Assembly (NCBI GenBank): GCA_963791545.1
Contig: CAWBSR010000015.1
Coordinates: 310,001-374,000, forward strand
Source of the DNA: JALYXV01 sp963791545
GTDB lineage: Bacteria; Actinomycetota; Acidimicrobiia; Acidimicrobiales; Palsa-688
DNA: 64,000 nt
Direction: 5' to 3'
Made by a program: the position numbers and the translations under genes. Within the stretch, counting starts at the first letter, position 1, and each line of letters opens with the position of its first letter. Below, piece after piece: positions 33,209-43,755 of this stretch. The notes beneath the pieces are model-generated. The model had not been told where the DNA came from. It saw only the letters and a program-made list of their open reading frames with translations, and did not search any database.

Positions 33209-34300
33209 GTGAGCAGGCAGTATTGGCGGCCCGGCGACGACCCGGGCCGCCGCCTGTTCGTCACCCTGTTCGACCAACACGCCCTCCCGTTGGAGCTCGG
33301 TGCCCACCTGGGCCCGATCACGGCCGCCTACGAAACCTGGGGCAACCTCTCGCCCGAGCGCGACAACGCGGTCCTGGTGCTGCACGCCTTGAGCGGCGAC
33401 AGCCATGCCGCCGGGCCGGGGGGCTGGTGGGGGGGCCTGATCGGCCCCGGGTCGGCCATCGACACCGATCGCTGGTTCGTGGTCTGCCCCAACGTGCTGG
33501 GTGGCTGCCAAGGCACGACCGGCCCTTCCTCGTTCGGGCCCGACGGCCGGCCGTGGGGCAGCCGCTTTCCTGAGGTCACGGTGCGCGACCAGGTCGCGGT
33601 CGAGGCGTCGCTGGCGGACCAAATCGGCGTTGGGCGCTGGGCGGCGGTCGTCGGGGGATCGATGGGCGGCATGCGGGCGGTGGAATGGGCGGTCACCCAC
33701 CCGGACCGGGTGGACCGCTTGATCGCCATCGCCAGTGGGGCGGCCAGTACCGCCGAGCAGATCGCCCTGTGCGCAGTCCAGGCCATCGCCATCCGCAACG
33801 ATCCCGCCTTCGACGGTGGCGACTACTACGACGGCCCAGGACCGGTTGCCGGGCTCGGCCTGGCCCGCCGCATCGGCCACATCTCCTACCGCTGCGAACC
33901 GGAACTGGCCGTTCGGTTCGGGCGCATCGCCCAACTCGGATCGGACCCGTTGCGCGGAGGCCAGTACTCCGTCGAGGGCTACCTCGACTACCACGCCGAC
34001 AAGTTGGTGGGCCGTTTCGACGCCAACAGCTACCTGGTGCTCAGCCGGGCCATGGACCACCACGATGTCGGCCGGGACCGGGGGGGCGTGGCCGCCGCCC
34101 TGGCCCGGGCCACGGCGGCGGCGACCGTCGTTTCCATCGACAGCGACCGCCTGTACTGGCCCTACCAGCAAACCGAGCTGGCCGAGCTCCTACCGGGTCG
34201 GCCCGAGGTGCAGATGGTGTCGTCGCCCTGCGGCCACGACGGCTTCCTGATCGAGACCGAACAGGTCGCCAAAGTGGTCGCCCAGGCCCTGAATACCTAG
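33209..34300 (+). CDS. metX: Homoserine O-acetyltransferase
   Basis: A 363-residue alpha/beta hydrolase-fold acyltransferase. Nucleophile elbow VVGGSMGGMRAVEW, the early HALSGDSHAAG block, and catalytic His in SPCGHDGFLIE are diagnostic. Produces O-acetylhomoserine for the upstream MetY. Whether acetyl- or succinyl-CoA is used cannot be proven here, but pairing with metY favours acetyl. Cytoplasmic; co-transcribed. Confidence 0.95.
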   Translation: MSRQYWRPGDDPGRRLFVTLFDQHALPLELGAHLGPITAAYETWGNLSPERDNAVLVLHALSGDSHAAGPGGWWGGLIGPGSAIDTDRWFVVCPNVLGGCQGTTGPSSFGPDGRPWGSRFPEVTVRDQVAVEASLADQIGVGRWAAVVGGSMGGMRAVEWAVTHPDRVDRLIAIASGAASTAEQIALCAVQAIAIRNDPAFDGGDYYDGPGPVAGLGLARRIGHISYRCEPELAVRFGRIAQLGSDPLRGGQYSVEGYLDYHADKLVGRFDANSYLVLSRAMDHHDVGRDRGGVAAALARATAAATVVSIDSDRLYWPYQQTELAELLPGRPEVQMVSSPCGHDGFLIETEQVAKVVAQALNT

Positions 34301-34329
34301 GCCCAGCGGTTAGCCGCTCGTAACGGGGA

Positions 34330-34397
34330 CCCAACGTTGGGCGATAGGCCAACCTTGGTTCCCTGGTTCGGCCGACCTCGACAGATTCCGGGAACCA
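34330..34397 (+). terminator. Palindrome and hairpin after metX
   Basis: A perfect 12-base palindrome CCCAACGTTGGG (34330-34341) is followed by TGGTTCCC (34356-34363) pairing with GGGAACCA (34390-34397). Could be a terminator for metYX or a control site for the next gene; no U-tract. Confidence 0.4.
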
Positions 34398-34449
34398 GAG
34401 GTGGCCATCGGCTCGTCTGACTGGCGTCTTGTCACGGAGGGAGTGGCGC

Positions 34450-35541
34450 ATGCGTCGTCTGCTGTCGGTGTTGGCCCTGTTGGCGGCGGGGGCTTTGATG
34501 GTGGTGGCGGCGACTCCCGCGGCCGCCTGCGGGGGCCTGGTGGCGCCCAACGGGGCGGTCCGGCTGGATCGCACGACCACCCTGGCCGCCTACCACGACG
34601 GCGTCGAGCACTACGTCACGTCGTTCCAGTACGCGGGCGGGATCACCAACTTCGGTTCCATCATCCCGCTGCCGGGAGTGCCATCCGATGTCCGCCGGGC
34701 AGGAAGCTGGACCCTGCAGCGCCTGGAGCGGGAGGTGAACCCCCCGGTCCCCGTCGACTTCGACGGCGGTAAGCGCACCGCCTCGGTGGCGGCATCCGGC
34801 GCCCAGGTGCTCTTGCAGACGACGGTGGATGCCTTGGACATCACGGTCCTGAAAGGTGGCGGCGCCGACGTCCTGACCTGGATCAAGGACCACGGCTACA
34901 CCGTGTCCGACGACGCCCCGGCCATGTTGGACTTCTACGCCAAGCGCAGCCCGATCTTCCTGGCGGCTCGATTCGACGCCAGCAAGGCGGCCGCGCTGCG
35001 CCAGCAGGTGGGCGACGGTACCCCCATCCTGATCACCATCCCGACACCGAGCCCATGGGTCCCCCTGCACATCCTGTCGCTGGCCAAGGTCGCCGAGGCG
35101 CCGGTCCAAGCCGACGTCTTCCTCCTCACCGACCGGGCCCCGGCCCTCCTCGGACTCGACCCGGGGGTCGGGGTCCGAATCGGGGAGCCGGCCACGGCCA
35201 GCCTGCTGTCGGACCTGCGTACCGACAAGGACAGCCAATGGGTTCCCGCGTCCGCCTGGTTGACCGAGGTCACCATCGCCACCAGCGCCGGCCTCCTCAA
35301 CCACGACCTGGCTATCGACACCTCGGGAGCGGGGCGGCCTTCGGCCATCCAAGCCGGTTTCGAGACCCCCGACACCGCTCCCGCGGCGACCCGGGTGGCG
35401 CTGCACCCGGTGCGCCTTCCCGGCCCCGCCGCTACCCATTGGCCGGCCATCATCGCGACCGGTCTGGCCGTGCTGCTGCTCGCCCTGCTGCTGCTCTGGA
35501 CCTGCTTCGTGGCGGTGCGGCGGGGCCCCCGTCTTTTCTGA
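34450..35541 (+). CDS. DUF2330-type secreted/membrane-anchored protein
   Basis: A 363-residue protein with a Sec signal (LSVLALLAAGALMVVAATPAAACGG), a large extracytoplasmic domain (NFGSIIPLPGVPSDVRRAG; FYAKRSPIFLAARFD; PTPSPWVPLHILSLAK) and a C-terminal membrane anchor (IIATGLAVLLLALLLLWTCF) with a short basic tail. This matches DUF2330. ATG 34450 has GGAGGGAG upstream. Function unknown; surface exposed. Confidence 0.8.
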   Translation: MRRLLSVLALLAAGALMVVAATPAAACGGLVAPNGAVRLDRTTTLAAYHDGVEHYVTSFQYAGGITNFGSIIPLPGVPSDVRRAGSWTLQRLEREVNPPVPVDFDGGKRTASVAASGAQVLLQTTVDALDITVLKGGGADVLTWIKDHGYTVSDDAPAMLDFYAKRSPIFLAARFDASKAAALRQQVGDGTPILITIPTPSPWVPLHILSLAKVAEAPVQADVFLLTDRAPALLGLDPGVGVRIGEPATASLLSDLRTDKDSQWVPASAWLTEVTIATSAGLLNHDLAIDTSGAGRPSAIQAGFETPDTAPAATRVALHPVRLPGPAATHWPAIIATGLAVLLLALLLLWTCFVAVRRGPRLF

Positions 35542-35563
35542 GTTCCGACGGTAAGTTGGCAGC

Positions 35564-36541
35564 GTGAGGGCCATCCAGATCGCCAACCTGAGCGGGCCCG
35601 ATGGCGCGCTGCGGTTGGTCGATCTCCCAGAGCCAGAGGTTTCCCACCTGCTGACTCCGGGCCGGGGGGTGGTCGTGGACGTTCGGGTGGCGGGCGTGTC
35701 GTTCCCCGAGTTGCTGCAGACCCGGGGCCTGTACCAGTGGAAGCCCTCGCTGCCGTTCGTCCCGGGCAGCGAGGTGTCCGGCATCGTCCGCCAGGCGCCG
35801 CCCGGTGCGTCGGTGCAACCGGGCGACCGGGTGGCGGCGTTTTGTGGCCTGGGCGGACTGGCCGAGGTGGCGGTCGCCCCCGAGTTCCTCACCTTCCCGC
35901 TGGCGTCGCGACTCGACTTCGCCCAGGGCGCCGGCCTGATCCTCAACTACCACACCGCCTACTTTGCCCTGCAGCTGCGAGGGCGTCTCCAGCCGGGGGA
36001 AACGGTCCTCGTGCACGGGGCCGCGGGTGGGGTCGGCACCGCGGCTCTCCAGGTGGCCAAGGGCCTCGGGGCTCGCACCATCGCGGTGGTCTCCACCGAC
36101 GCCAAGCAGGATGTGGCTCGCCAGGCCGGCGCCGACCAGGTGGTGCGGGCCGACGGGCCTTGGAAGGACGAGGTCAAGGGCCTGGTCGACGTCGTGCTCG
36201 ACCCGGTCGGCGGCGACCGCTTCCTCGACAGCCTCCGCGTCTTGCGGGAAGGGGGGCGGATGGTCGTCGTCGGCTTCACCAGTGGCGCCATCCCCGAGGT
36301 CAAGGTCAACCGCCTCCTCCTCAACAACATCGAGGTGGTCGGGGCGGGCTGGGGCAGCTACGTCCTGGGCAAGCCCGACGTCAACCGGCGGATCGGCGCC
36401 GCCATCGCCAACCTGGTGGACCAGGGTGTCGTCAACCCGATCGTGGGTGGCCGGTTCCCACCCGAAAGGGCAGCCGAGGCCCTCAGGCTTTTCGAGCAAC
36501 GTGGAGCTACCGGCAAGATCGTCATCGAGTTCCGGTCCTGA
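35564..36541 (+). CDS. NADPH:quinone oxidoreductase-like zinc-independent MDR protein
   Basis: A 325-residue medium-chain reductase: GroES-like N-domain (VPGSEVSGIVRQAPPG) and Rossmann domain (GETVLVHGAAGGVGTAALQVAK). No catalytic zinc Cys/His set is seen, so a quinone or enoyl reductase is likely. Located eleven bases before an acyl-CoA dehydrogenase and in the same direction, suggesting a shared acyl-CoA catabolic operon. Confidence 0.9.
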   Translation: MRAIQIANLSGPDGALRLVDLPEPEVSHLLTPGRGVVVDVRVAGVSFPELLQTRGLYQWKPSLPFVPGSEVSGIVRQAPPGASVQPGDRVAAFCGLGGLAEVAVAPEFLTFPLASRLDFAQGAGLILNYHTAYFALQLRGRLQPGETVLVHGAAGGVGTAALQVAKGLGARTIAVVSTDAKQDVARQAGADQVVRADGPWKDEVKGLVDVVLDPVGGDRFLDSLRVLREGGRMVVVGFTSGAIPEVKVNRLLLNNIEVVGAGWGSYVLGKPDVNRRIGAAIANLVDQGVVNPIVGGRFPPERAAEALRLFEQRGATGKIVIEFRS

Positions 36542-36550
36542 GCTGCCCCT

Positions 36551-37746
<1,196 letters not shown>

Positions 37747-37750
<4 letters not shown>

Positions 37751-37806
37751 GCATCAACCTCAACGGGGCGGTGCTCCGCTACCGGCGGGCCCCGGGGCCG
37801 CGGTGA
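37747..37806 (+). CDS. 19-codon linker ORF
   Basis: ATG overlaps the stop of the dehydrogenase (ATGA) and its TGA overlaps the GTG of the next gene (GTGA). It encodes MSINLNGAVLRYRRAPGPR. It may be the relic of a deleted gene or a translational relay; as a protein it has no recognisable feature. Confidence 0.35.
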
Positions 37807-38870
37807 GCGAGGTCGGCGGCGACCAGCCGGGCCCGGTGCGCGACGAGGATGCCTTCGATGTCGGCGCCGCCCACGCCTGGCTGGGGGCCCATCTGGACGG
37901 GTTCACTTCGCTGGGGCTGCCGGAGGTGCGCCAGTTCCCAGGCGGCGCCTCCAACCTCACCTATCTGCTGCGCTACCCGGAGCGGGACCTGGTGCTGCGG
38001 CGGCCGCCCACCGGGCACAAGGCGGCTTCGGCTCACGACATGGCCCGGGAGTACCGGGTCCAGCGCCAGCTGCGCCCGTTCTTCCCTTATGTGGCCGAAG
38101 TGCTGGCGTTGTGCCAGGACGAGGCGGTGATCGGGTCCCCGTTCTATGTCATGACCCGCATCGAGGGGCTGATCCTGCGGGGGGCGGTGCCGCCCGGCCT
38201 GAAGATGACACCGCCCGAGGCCCATTCGCTGGGGCTGCGGGCCATGGACTGCCAGGTGTCGCTGCATCAGGTCGATACCGTCGCGGCCGGCTTGTCCGAT
38301 CTGGGCCGGGGCCCGGGGTACGTCGGGCGCCAGGTGGCGGGATGGACGCAGCGGTTCCGCCGGTCCCGGACCGACAACGTGCCTTCCTTCGAGACGGTCA
38401 TGGCGTGGCTGGACCGGTCGCAGCCCCCCGACGTGGCGACCTGTCTCATCCACAACGACTTTCGCCTGGACAACCTGGTGCTGACGCCCGAAATGCACGT
38501 CGTGGGGGTGCTGGACTGGGAGATGGCCACCCTAGGTGACCCGCTCATGGACGTCGGCGAGACGCTCGCCTACTGGATCCAGGCGGATGACGACGAGGTG
38601 CTGCAGTTGTTCAAGCGCCAGCCGAGCGATCTGGCGGGCATGCCCACCCGGGCCGAGCTGGCCGCGTACTACTGCTCGCAGACGGGGCGGGTCGTCGACG
38701 ACTGGGTGTTCTACGAGGTGTTCGGGTTGTTCCGCCTGGCGGCGATCATGCAGCAGATCTACTACCGGTACCACCACGGGCAGACGACCAATCCCGCCTT
38801 CCAGGAATTCTGGCTCCTGGTCAGCTACCTGGAGGAGCGGTGCCGGAAGGTGGCCGGACTGGGCGGGTAG
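37803..38870 (+). CDS. Phosphotransferase (APH) family protein, ACAD10/11-like kinase partner
   Basis: A 355-residue APH-fold kinase. The catalytic loop is CLIHNDFRLDNLVL (Asp present), and the metal motif is VLDWEMATLGDPLMDVGETLAYW, both intact. The N-terminal FPGGASNLTYLLRY is the glycine-rich segment. With the adjacent acyl-CoA dehydrogenase this resembles the split equivalent of eukaryotic ACAD10/11, where the kinase phosphorylates a hydroxyacyl-CoA. GTG 37803 chosen for coupling. Confidence 0.9.
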   Translation: MSEVGGDQPGPVRDEDAFDVGAAHAWLGAHLDGFTSLGLPEVRQFPGGASNLTYLLRYPERDLVLRRPPTGHKAASAHDMAREYRVQRQLRPFFPYVAEVLALCQDEAVIGSPFYVMTRIEGLILRGAVPPGLKMTPPEAHSLGLRAMDCQVSLHQVDTVAAGLSDLGRGPGYVGRQVAGWTQRFRRSRTDNVPSFETVMAWLDRSQPPDVATCLIHNDFRLDNLVLTPEMHVVGVLDWEMATLGDPLMDVGETLAYWIQADDDEVLQLFKRQPSDLAGMPTRAELAAYYCSQTGRVVDDWVFYEVFGLFRLAAIMQQIYYRYHHGQTTNPAFQEFWLLVSYLEERCRKVAGLGG

Positions 38871-38874
38871 GGCG

Positions 38875-39310
38875 GTGCTGAGCGCCCTGGAGGCCTCGCT
38901 GGTCGCCGCCGTCGGCCGCCCCCACGTGCTGGCCGATCCCGACGTCGTGGCGTCCTACACCGCCGACTGGACGGGCCGTGGCGGGGCGAGGCGGCGTTGG
39001 TGGCCCGCCCGGGGTCGACCGGGGAGGTGGGGGCGGTGGTGAAGACCTGCCGGGAAGCGGGCGCGGCTGTGATCCCCCACGGCGGCAACACCGGTCTGGT
39101 GGGCGGCTTGGTTCCCGCCGCGACCTCTGAGGCGCCTGCCGTCGTCCTCAGCCTGCTTCGCCTCGGGCGGCTGGATCGGGGTCGACACGACCGCCGCCCA
39201 GGTGACGGTGGGCGCCGGCGTCACCCTGGCCGGGCTGCAGCGGCACCTGGCGGCGTCGGGCACCGGACTTGCGTTCGGCGTCGATCTGGGGGCCCGGGAC
39301 AGCGACGTCG
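38875..39310 (+). pseudogene. Broken FAD-linked oxidase (FAD_binding_4) gene
   Basis: N-terminal part of a glycolate/D-lactate dehydrogenase-like flavoprotein, readable only across three frames. Frame 1 from GTG 38875 gives SALEASLVAAVGRPHVLADP ... TADWTGR. A one-base loss near 38978 shifts to ALVARPGSTGEVGAVVKTCR and HGGNTGLVGGLVPA. A second shift near 39175 leads to IGVDTTAAQVTVGAGVTLAG ... LAFGVDLGARDS. It then ends without the rest of the enzyme. Clear decay in progress. Confidence 0.75.
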
Positions 39311-39376
39311 TCGGACCCCCGCCCGGCGACGAGGCGGTCGATGATGCCGTGTGCTGTGCATGGCGCAGGCGGCGCC

Positions 39377-39793
39377 TTAGGTGCGGCCCGGGTCGGGCAC
39401 CTCCCGGTTGAAAGCTTCCCGGATGCGCTTCAGGTCACCCTGGCTGGCGTCCTCGAGGCGCATCATCTGGTTGACGGCATTCACGTCGGCCCGGATCAAC
39501 TCGTCCAACTTCAGTTGTACCGCCTGGTCATCGTGATTCTGGGTGTGCTGGATCAGTATCAGCATCAAGAGGGTGACGAAGGACAGGCTCACTGTCGCCC
39601 CGACTTCCCACCACCGCGGGAAGCGGGTCACGACACCGAGCACGATCCAGCCCACCATGGTCGCGACCGCCTCGACCGCGGCTTGCGCCGAGCCCGCCCA
39701 GGCGGTGATGCGCTGGGCCATCTTGGTGAAGCGGCGTGGTTCGCGGCCCAGGTCAGCCGCCACATGACCTTCGCCACCGCCGCCGTGCGCCAC
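39377..39793 (-). CDS. Low-affinity iron permease family protein (PF04120)
   Basis: A 138-residue membrane protein with two hydrophobic segments (EAVATMVGWIVLGVVTRF and VGATVSLSFVTLLMLILIQH) followed by the family hallmark HTQNHDDQAVQLKLDELIRA. GTG 39793 is the longest start; GTG 39763 or an ATG near residue 25 are alternatives. Despite the family name, iron transport is unproven for bacterial members. Confidence 0.8.
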   Translation of the reverse strand: MAHGGGGEGHVAADLGREPRRFTKMAQRITAWAGSAQAAVEAVATMVGWIVLGVVTRFPRWWEVGATVSLSFVTLLMLILIQHTQNHDDQAVQLKLDELIRADVNAVNQMMRLEDASQGDLKRIREAFNREVPDPGRT

Positions 39794-39859
39794 CCCGCAT
39801 GCCTACCCCAATTTCGTGGAGGGGCGAACGTCCCCGCCCGCGACGCCTACGCTTTCCCT

Positions 39860-40408
39860 GTGGATCTGCGTCAATGGTTGATCGACGAACTCGATGAGAC
39901 CACGGCCCGGCTGAAGACCCAGGTCCTCCACCGGGTGCCCGAAGAGCGCCGGCGGGAGCAGGCGGGGGGTGGCAGCTCCATCCTTTGGGTGTGTTTTCAC
40001 GCAGCCCGCCACGCCGACCTCGCCCTGTCGATCCTGACCGGAAGGCCACTGCTCCTTCCCGCCCTGGCTGGCGGGGCCGGCGGTGACGGCGGCGGTCTCG
40101 AGGAGGAGGAGCAGCCGTGGTCGCCGCAACTGGAACCCGGGGACGTCGACTCCTACCTGGCTGACGTCCTGGCGGCTGGCCGCGGTTATCTGGGGACCGT
40201 CACCGGGGACGTTCTGGACGAAACCCCCGACACCACCAGCGCCCTCAAGGATGCCGGCGTCCCCACCGACACCTTCGATTGGCTCTACCGGCTGTGGGGC
40301 GACAAGCCGGTGTCGTTCCTGGTTCGATGGCCCTTGATGGGCCATGTCGGCAACCACGTGGGCGAGATGATCGCGACTCGGAACCGGCTGGGGCTCAGCC
40401 CCTTCTAG
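39860..40408 (+). CDS. DinB-like four-helix-bundle protein
   Basis: A 182-residue protein with DinB/YfiT-type features: SILWVCFHAARHADLALSIL near residue 42, and the terminal MGHVGNHVGEMIATRNRLGL, whose His residues may bind metal. GTG 39860 starts the VDLRQWLIDELDE helix. Members include mycothiol-dependent enzymes in actinobacteria; function here unknown. Confidence 0.7.
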   Translation: MDLRQWLIDELDETTARLKTQVLHRVPEERRREQAGGGSSILWVCFHAARHADLALSILTGRPLLLPALAGGAGGDGGGLEEEEQPWSPQLEPGDVDSYLADVLAAGRGYLGTVTGDVLDETPDTTSALKDAGVPTDTFDWLYRLWGDKPVSFLVRWPLMGHVGNHVGEMIATRNRLGLSPF

Positions 40409-40418
40409 GGTCCGGTGC

Positions 40419-41231
40419 CTACGAGGCGAGAAAACGGGTAAGGGCGGCGGCCAGGAGGGTGGGCGCATCCACCGGGACGGTGTGGGTGACGCCGGGCAGG
40501 TTGATGCGCTGGCCCTGGCGCAACCGGTCGGCCATCTCGTCGCACACCTCAGAGCGGACCCAACTGCGCCCGGCGTTGATCACCAGGGTGGGAACATCGA
40601 CCGCGTCGAGAGTGGCCCACCAATCCTCGGAACGAAACGGCCAGAACTTGAGGAACAGCGGGTCGTGCAGCACCATCCGGCCCCCGTCGGCGTCGGGCCG
40701 TGAGGCGGCGGCCGCCAGCAGCTGGACCAGGTCCTCGGGCGCCGAGGGGTTCGAGGCCCGCCAGCTCGCCGCCGCCTCCGCCAGGGTGGCGAAGCGGCCC
40801 GGCCGGGGTGGGTCCAGCATCGCTGGTTGGGAGAAGGACGGTTCGATGTCCACCATGACCAGCCGCCGCACCAGCTCCGGCCGGGTGGCAGCCACCGCCA
40901 GGCCGACGAGGGCTCCCCACGACGAGCCCACGATGTCGGCCGGTTCGTCGCCGATGTCGGCCAGTACCTGCGCCATATCCGCCGCCAGAGCGACGGTGCG
41001 GTACTGGGTCGGCCCGGCCCAGCCGCTGTCGCCGTGGCCCCGCAGGTCGCAGGCGGCCACCGCGTGGCCGGCCGCCCTCAGGTGGCGAGCTACGTGATGC
41101 CAGGTCCAGGCGCAGCTGGTGACGCCGTGGAGGCAGACCACCAGCGGGCCTGATCCCCCGAAGTGCAGCCGGTGCAGGAGCCGTCCCTCAACGTCGAGCC
41201 AGCGCCGGGTCACCTGGTCGGATGCCGTCAT
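40419..41231 (-). CDS. Alpha/beta hydrolase
   Basis: A 270-residue hydrolase: oxyanion segment VVCLHGVTSCAWTWHHVA, nucleophile elbow VGSSWGALVG (GxSxG), and a late catalytic His in LPGVTHTVPVD. ATG 41231 lies only 21 bases from the divergent luciferase-like gene. Broad family; substrate unknown. It may belong to the neighbouring catabolic island. Confidence 0.88.
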   Translation of the reverse strand: MTASDQVTRRWLDVEGRLLHRLHFGGSGPLVVCLHGVTSCAWTWHHVARHLRAAGHAVAACDLRGHGDSGWAGPTQYRTVALAADMAQVLADIGDEPADIVGSSWGALVGLAVAATRPELVRRLVMVDIEPSFSQPAMLDPPRPGRFATLAEAAASWRASNPSAPEDLVQLLAAAASRPDADGGRMVLHDPLFLKFWPFRSEDWWATLDAVDVPTLVINAGRSWVRSEVCDEMADRLRQGQRINLPGVTHTVPVDAPTLLAAALTRFLAS

Positions 41232-41252
41232 GGTCGAAAGTATTGTGGGGTG

Positions 41253-42407
41253 ATGCGGGTCGACGTCCACTTCTACGGCAGCGTGCCCATGCGGGTCAAG
41301 GGCCCCAACCTCCCCCAGCCGACCGAACGGCGGGCCGGAAACGACGACGTGGTCGCCTGCTACGCCAACCTCGGCCACTGGGCCGAAGTGGCCGACCGGC
41401 TGGGCTTCGACACCATGTGGCTGACCGAGCACCATTTCCAGCACGAGGGCTATGAGGTAACACCGAATCTGATCTTGTTCGGCGTCCACTTGGCGGGGCG
41501 GACCGGGCGGCTGCGCTTCGGGCAGTTCTTCAACATCGTCCCCCAGTGGCATCCACTGCGGCTGGCCGAGGACTTCGCCATGGCCGACATCCTCACCGGT
41601 GGCCGCCTCGTCTTCGGGGTGGGTCGGGGCACCGTTCCCCGCGAAGCGGAAACCCTCGGCGCCATCGTCGCCAGCGGCGACAACGCCATGAGCGGCGACG
41701 CCGACCGCACCAATCGGGAAATGTTCGAGGAGGCCATCGAAATCATCAAGGCGGCCTGGTCCGAGGAGCAGTTCAGCTATGCCGGCAAGCACTTTACCTT
41801 CCCGCCGCCGGGTATTCCCGACCGGGGGGCAACCGTCACCCATCTGAGCCTGGTCCCCCGGCCGGTGCACACCCCGGTCGAGATCTTCCAGCCCGTGACC
41901 TCGCCGCCCACCCTCGTGTATGCCGCCCGGGCCGGTCACACCGGCGTCTTCGCCCTCGGCAGCCGGCCCTACATCAAGGGTAACTGGGACCGTTTCGGCG
42001 AGGAAGCGGCGGCCGGGGGCCGTGAGCTCGGGCCGGGGGAAGGGCGCTGTCTCCAGCTGATCGTTCACGCCGCGGCGACCACCGCCGAGGCGATCGAGGT
42101 CGCCCGGCCGTCATTCGACGAGCACGTCCGGTTCCTCTCCAAATACGGCCGGTTCCGCAACATCGAACCGGGCGCTCCCTTCGACTTTGCCCCGTCCATC
42201 AGCGACGCCCGCCGGACCGGCGCCATGGCGATCGGATCGGTGGAGGAGGTGGCCGACAATCTGGGGCAGTGGATGGAAACGCTGGGCCTCGGGCACGTGG
42301 CGCTGTTCGCCGACCTTCCCGGGCTCAGCCGGGAGCAGGTGGACGAGCAACTCCACCGGCTGGCATTCGAAGTGCTACCCCGCCTGGGAGTCGAGCTTCC
42401 GGGATGA
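41253..42407 (+). CDS. Luciferase-like (LLM class) flavin-dependent monooxygenase A
   Basis: A 384-residue TIM-barrel flavin monooxygenase. Motifs: DTMWLTEHHFQHEGYEVTPN, NIVPQWHPLRLAEDFAM, GGRLVFGVGRGTVPREAE, and C-terminal AIGSVEEVADNLGQWMETLG. Such enzymes oxygenate organic substrates using reduced FMN or F420-linked chemistry. Its stop overlaps the ATG of a cytosine-deaminase-like amidohydrolase (ATGA), tying it to a catabolic pathway. A close paralogue is at 47537-48712. Confidence 0.92.
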   Translation: MRVDVHFYGSVPMRVKGPNLPQPTERRAGNDDVVACYANLGHWAEVADRLGFDTMWLTEHHFQHEGYEVTPNLILFGVHLAGRTGRLRFGQFFNIVPQWHPLRLAEDFAMADILTGGRLVFGVGRGTVPREAETLGAIVASGDNAMSGDADRTNREMFEEAIEIIKAAWSEEQFSYAGKHFTFPPPGIPDRGATVTHLSLVPRPVHTPVEIFQPVTSPPTLVYAARAGHTGVFALGSRPYIKGNWDRFGEEAAAGGRELGPGEGRCLQLIVHAAATTAEAIEVARPSFDEHVRFLSKYGRFRNIEPGAPFDFAPSISDARRTGAMAIGSVEEVADNLGQWMETLGLGHVALFADLPGLSREQVDEQLHRLAFEVLPRLGVELPG

Positions 42408-43696
42408 CGGCGCCGGCGACACCGCCACGGGGCGCCGCGGCCGGTCTCCTGTTGCGCGGTGGGCGCAGTGCCGGTGGGGACCGCCTCGACGTGGCGGTCG
42501 ATCCGGCCAGCGGGATGATCACCGAGACCGGGGCCGCCCTTTTTCCCACCCCGACGGCAACCGTCGTCGACTGCTCGGGAATGGTCATCCTGGCGGCGCC
42601 GGTCGAGCCCCACGCCCACCTCGACAAGGCGCTCTCAGGGCTGCGGGCGCCCAATCCGGCGGGCCACCTCGAAGGCGCCATCATCGCCTGGCACCGGTAC
42701 TGGCCCCAGCTCACCTTCGAGGACATCGTGGCCCGGGCGACCGCCGCCGTCGAGGCCATGGTGATGCGGGGGACCACCGCGATCCGCAGCCATGTGGATG
42801 TCGGTGTGCCCCTCGGCCTGCGGGCGGTGGAGGCCATGGTTGCCGTGCGCGACGACGTCCGGGCCCGGGGCCTGGCAGACCTCCAACTGGTGGCGCTGGT
42901 GTCGGTCCCCATCACCGGGGAGCTCGGTGCCGACCACCGGCGCCTCCTCGACGAGGCGCTGTCGCTCGGTGTCGACGTGGCGGGCGGGGTCCCGTACCGG
43001 GATGTCGACCCGGTCGCGGCCACCGCCCACGCGGTAGACGCCGCGGCCCGCTTCGGGGTCGCCATCGACCTGCACACCGACGAGACGCTCGACCCTTCCG
43101 TGCTCCACGTGCGCGATTTGGCCCGGATGTCGATGGAGCGGGGGTTGGGTGGTACCCCCGGCGCGGTGACGGCCAGCCATTGCGTGAGCCTCGGGGTCCA
43201 GCAACCGGGCGTCCAGGCCCTGGTGGCCTCGGAACTGGCCGAGGCCGCAGTGGCGGTGGTGGTGCTGCCGCAGACGAACCTCTACCTGCAGGCCCGCGAC
43301 CGTCCGGTGGCGCCGCCCCGCGGCCTGACCGCGGTGCGGGCACTCCTCGACGCCGGGGTGACGGTGGCTGCCGGGGCGGACAACGCGCGGGACCCGTTCT
43401 GCTCCATGGGACGGTTGGATGCCCTGGAGACGGCGTCGTTGTTGGTGATGACGGCCCACCTGACGCCCAGCGAGGCCTGGGCGGCCTGCACCAGCGCCGG
43501 GCGGGCGGTCCTGGGACTGCCCCCCGTCACGGTCGCCGCGGGATCGCCCGCCGAGTTGCTGGCGGTCGAGGGGGCGTCGCTCGCCGACGCCATGGCCGGG
43601 GCCGGCGAGCGGCGGGTCGTGGTGCACCAGGGGCGGGTGGTGGCCTCGACCGAGGTGGCCCGACAGCTATTCCCGCTCGGGGCCGGGGCCGGCTAG
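42404..43696 (+). CDS. Cytosine-deaminase/AtzC-like amidohydrolase
   Basis: A 430-residue metal-dependent amidohydrolase. The metal motif EPHAHLDKALSG, then TTAIRSHVDVGVPLGLRA, IDLHTDETLD, ASHCVSLG and the catalytic-Asp region AAGADNARDPFCSMG follow the CodA / N-isopropylammelide hydrolase pattern. Probably deaminates or hydrolyses an N-heterocycle. Translationally coupled to the upstream monooxygenase, so the two likely act in sequence (inference). Confidence 0.88.
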   Translation: MTAPATPPRGAAAGLLLRGGRSAGGDRLDVAVDPASGMITETGAALFPTPTATVVDCSGMVILAAPVEPHAHLDKALSGLRAPNPAGHLEGAIIAWHRYWPQLTFEDIVARATAAVEAMVMRGTTAIRSHVDVGVPLGLRAVEAMVAVRDDVRARGLADLQLVALVSVPITGELGADHRRLLDEALSLGVDVAGGVPYRDVDPVAATAHAVDAAARFGVAIDLHTDETLDPSVLHVRDLARMSMERGLGGTPGAVTASHCVSLGVQQPGVQALVASELAEAAVAVVVLPQTNLYLQARDRPVAPPRGLTAVRALLDAGVTVAAGADNARDPFCSMGRLDALETASLLVMTAHLTPSEAWAACTSAGRAVLGLPPVTVAAGSPAELLAVEGASLADAMAGAGERRVVVHQGRVVASTEVARQLFPLGAGAG

Positions 43697-43755
43697 GAAC
43701 GCCAGGACAACCCGGATCTTGCTCGGGCTGAGGACCACCGGCGCCTACCGAGGGT

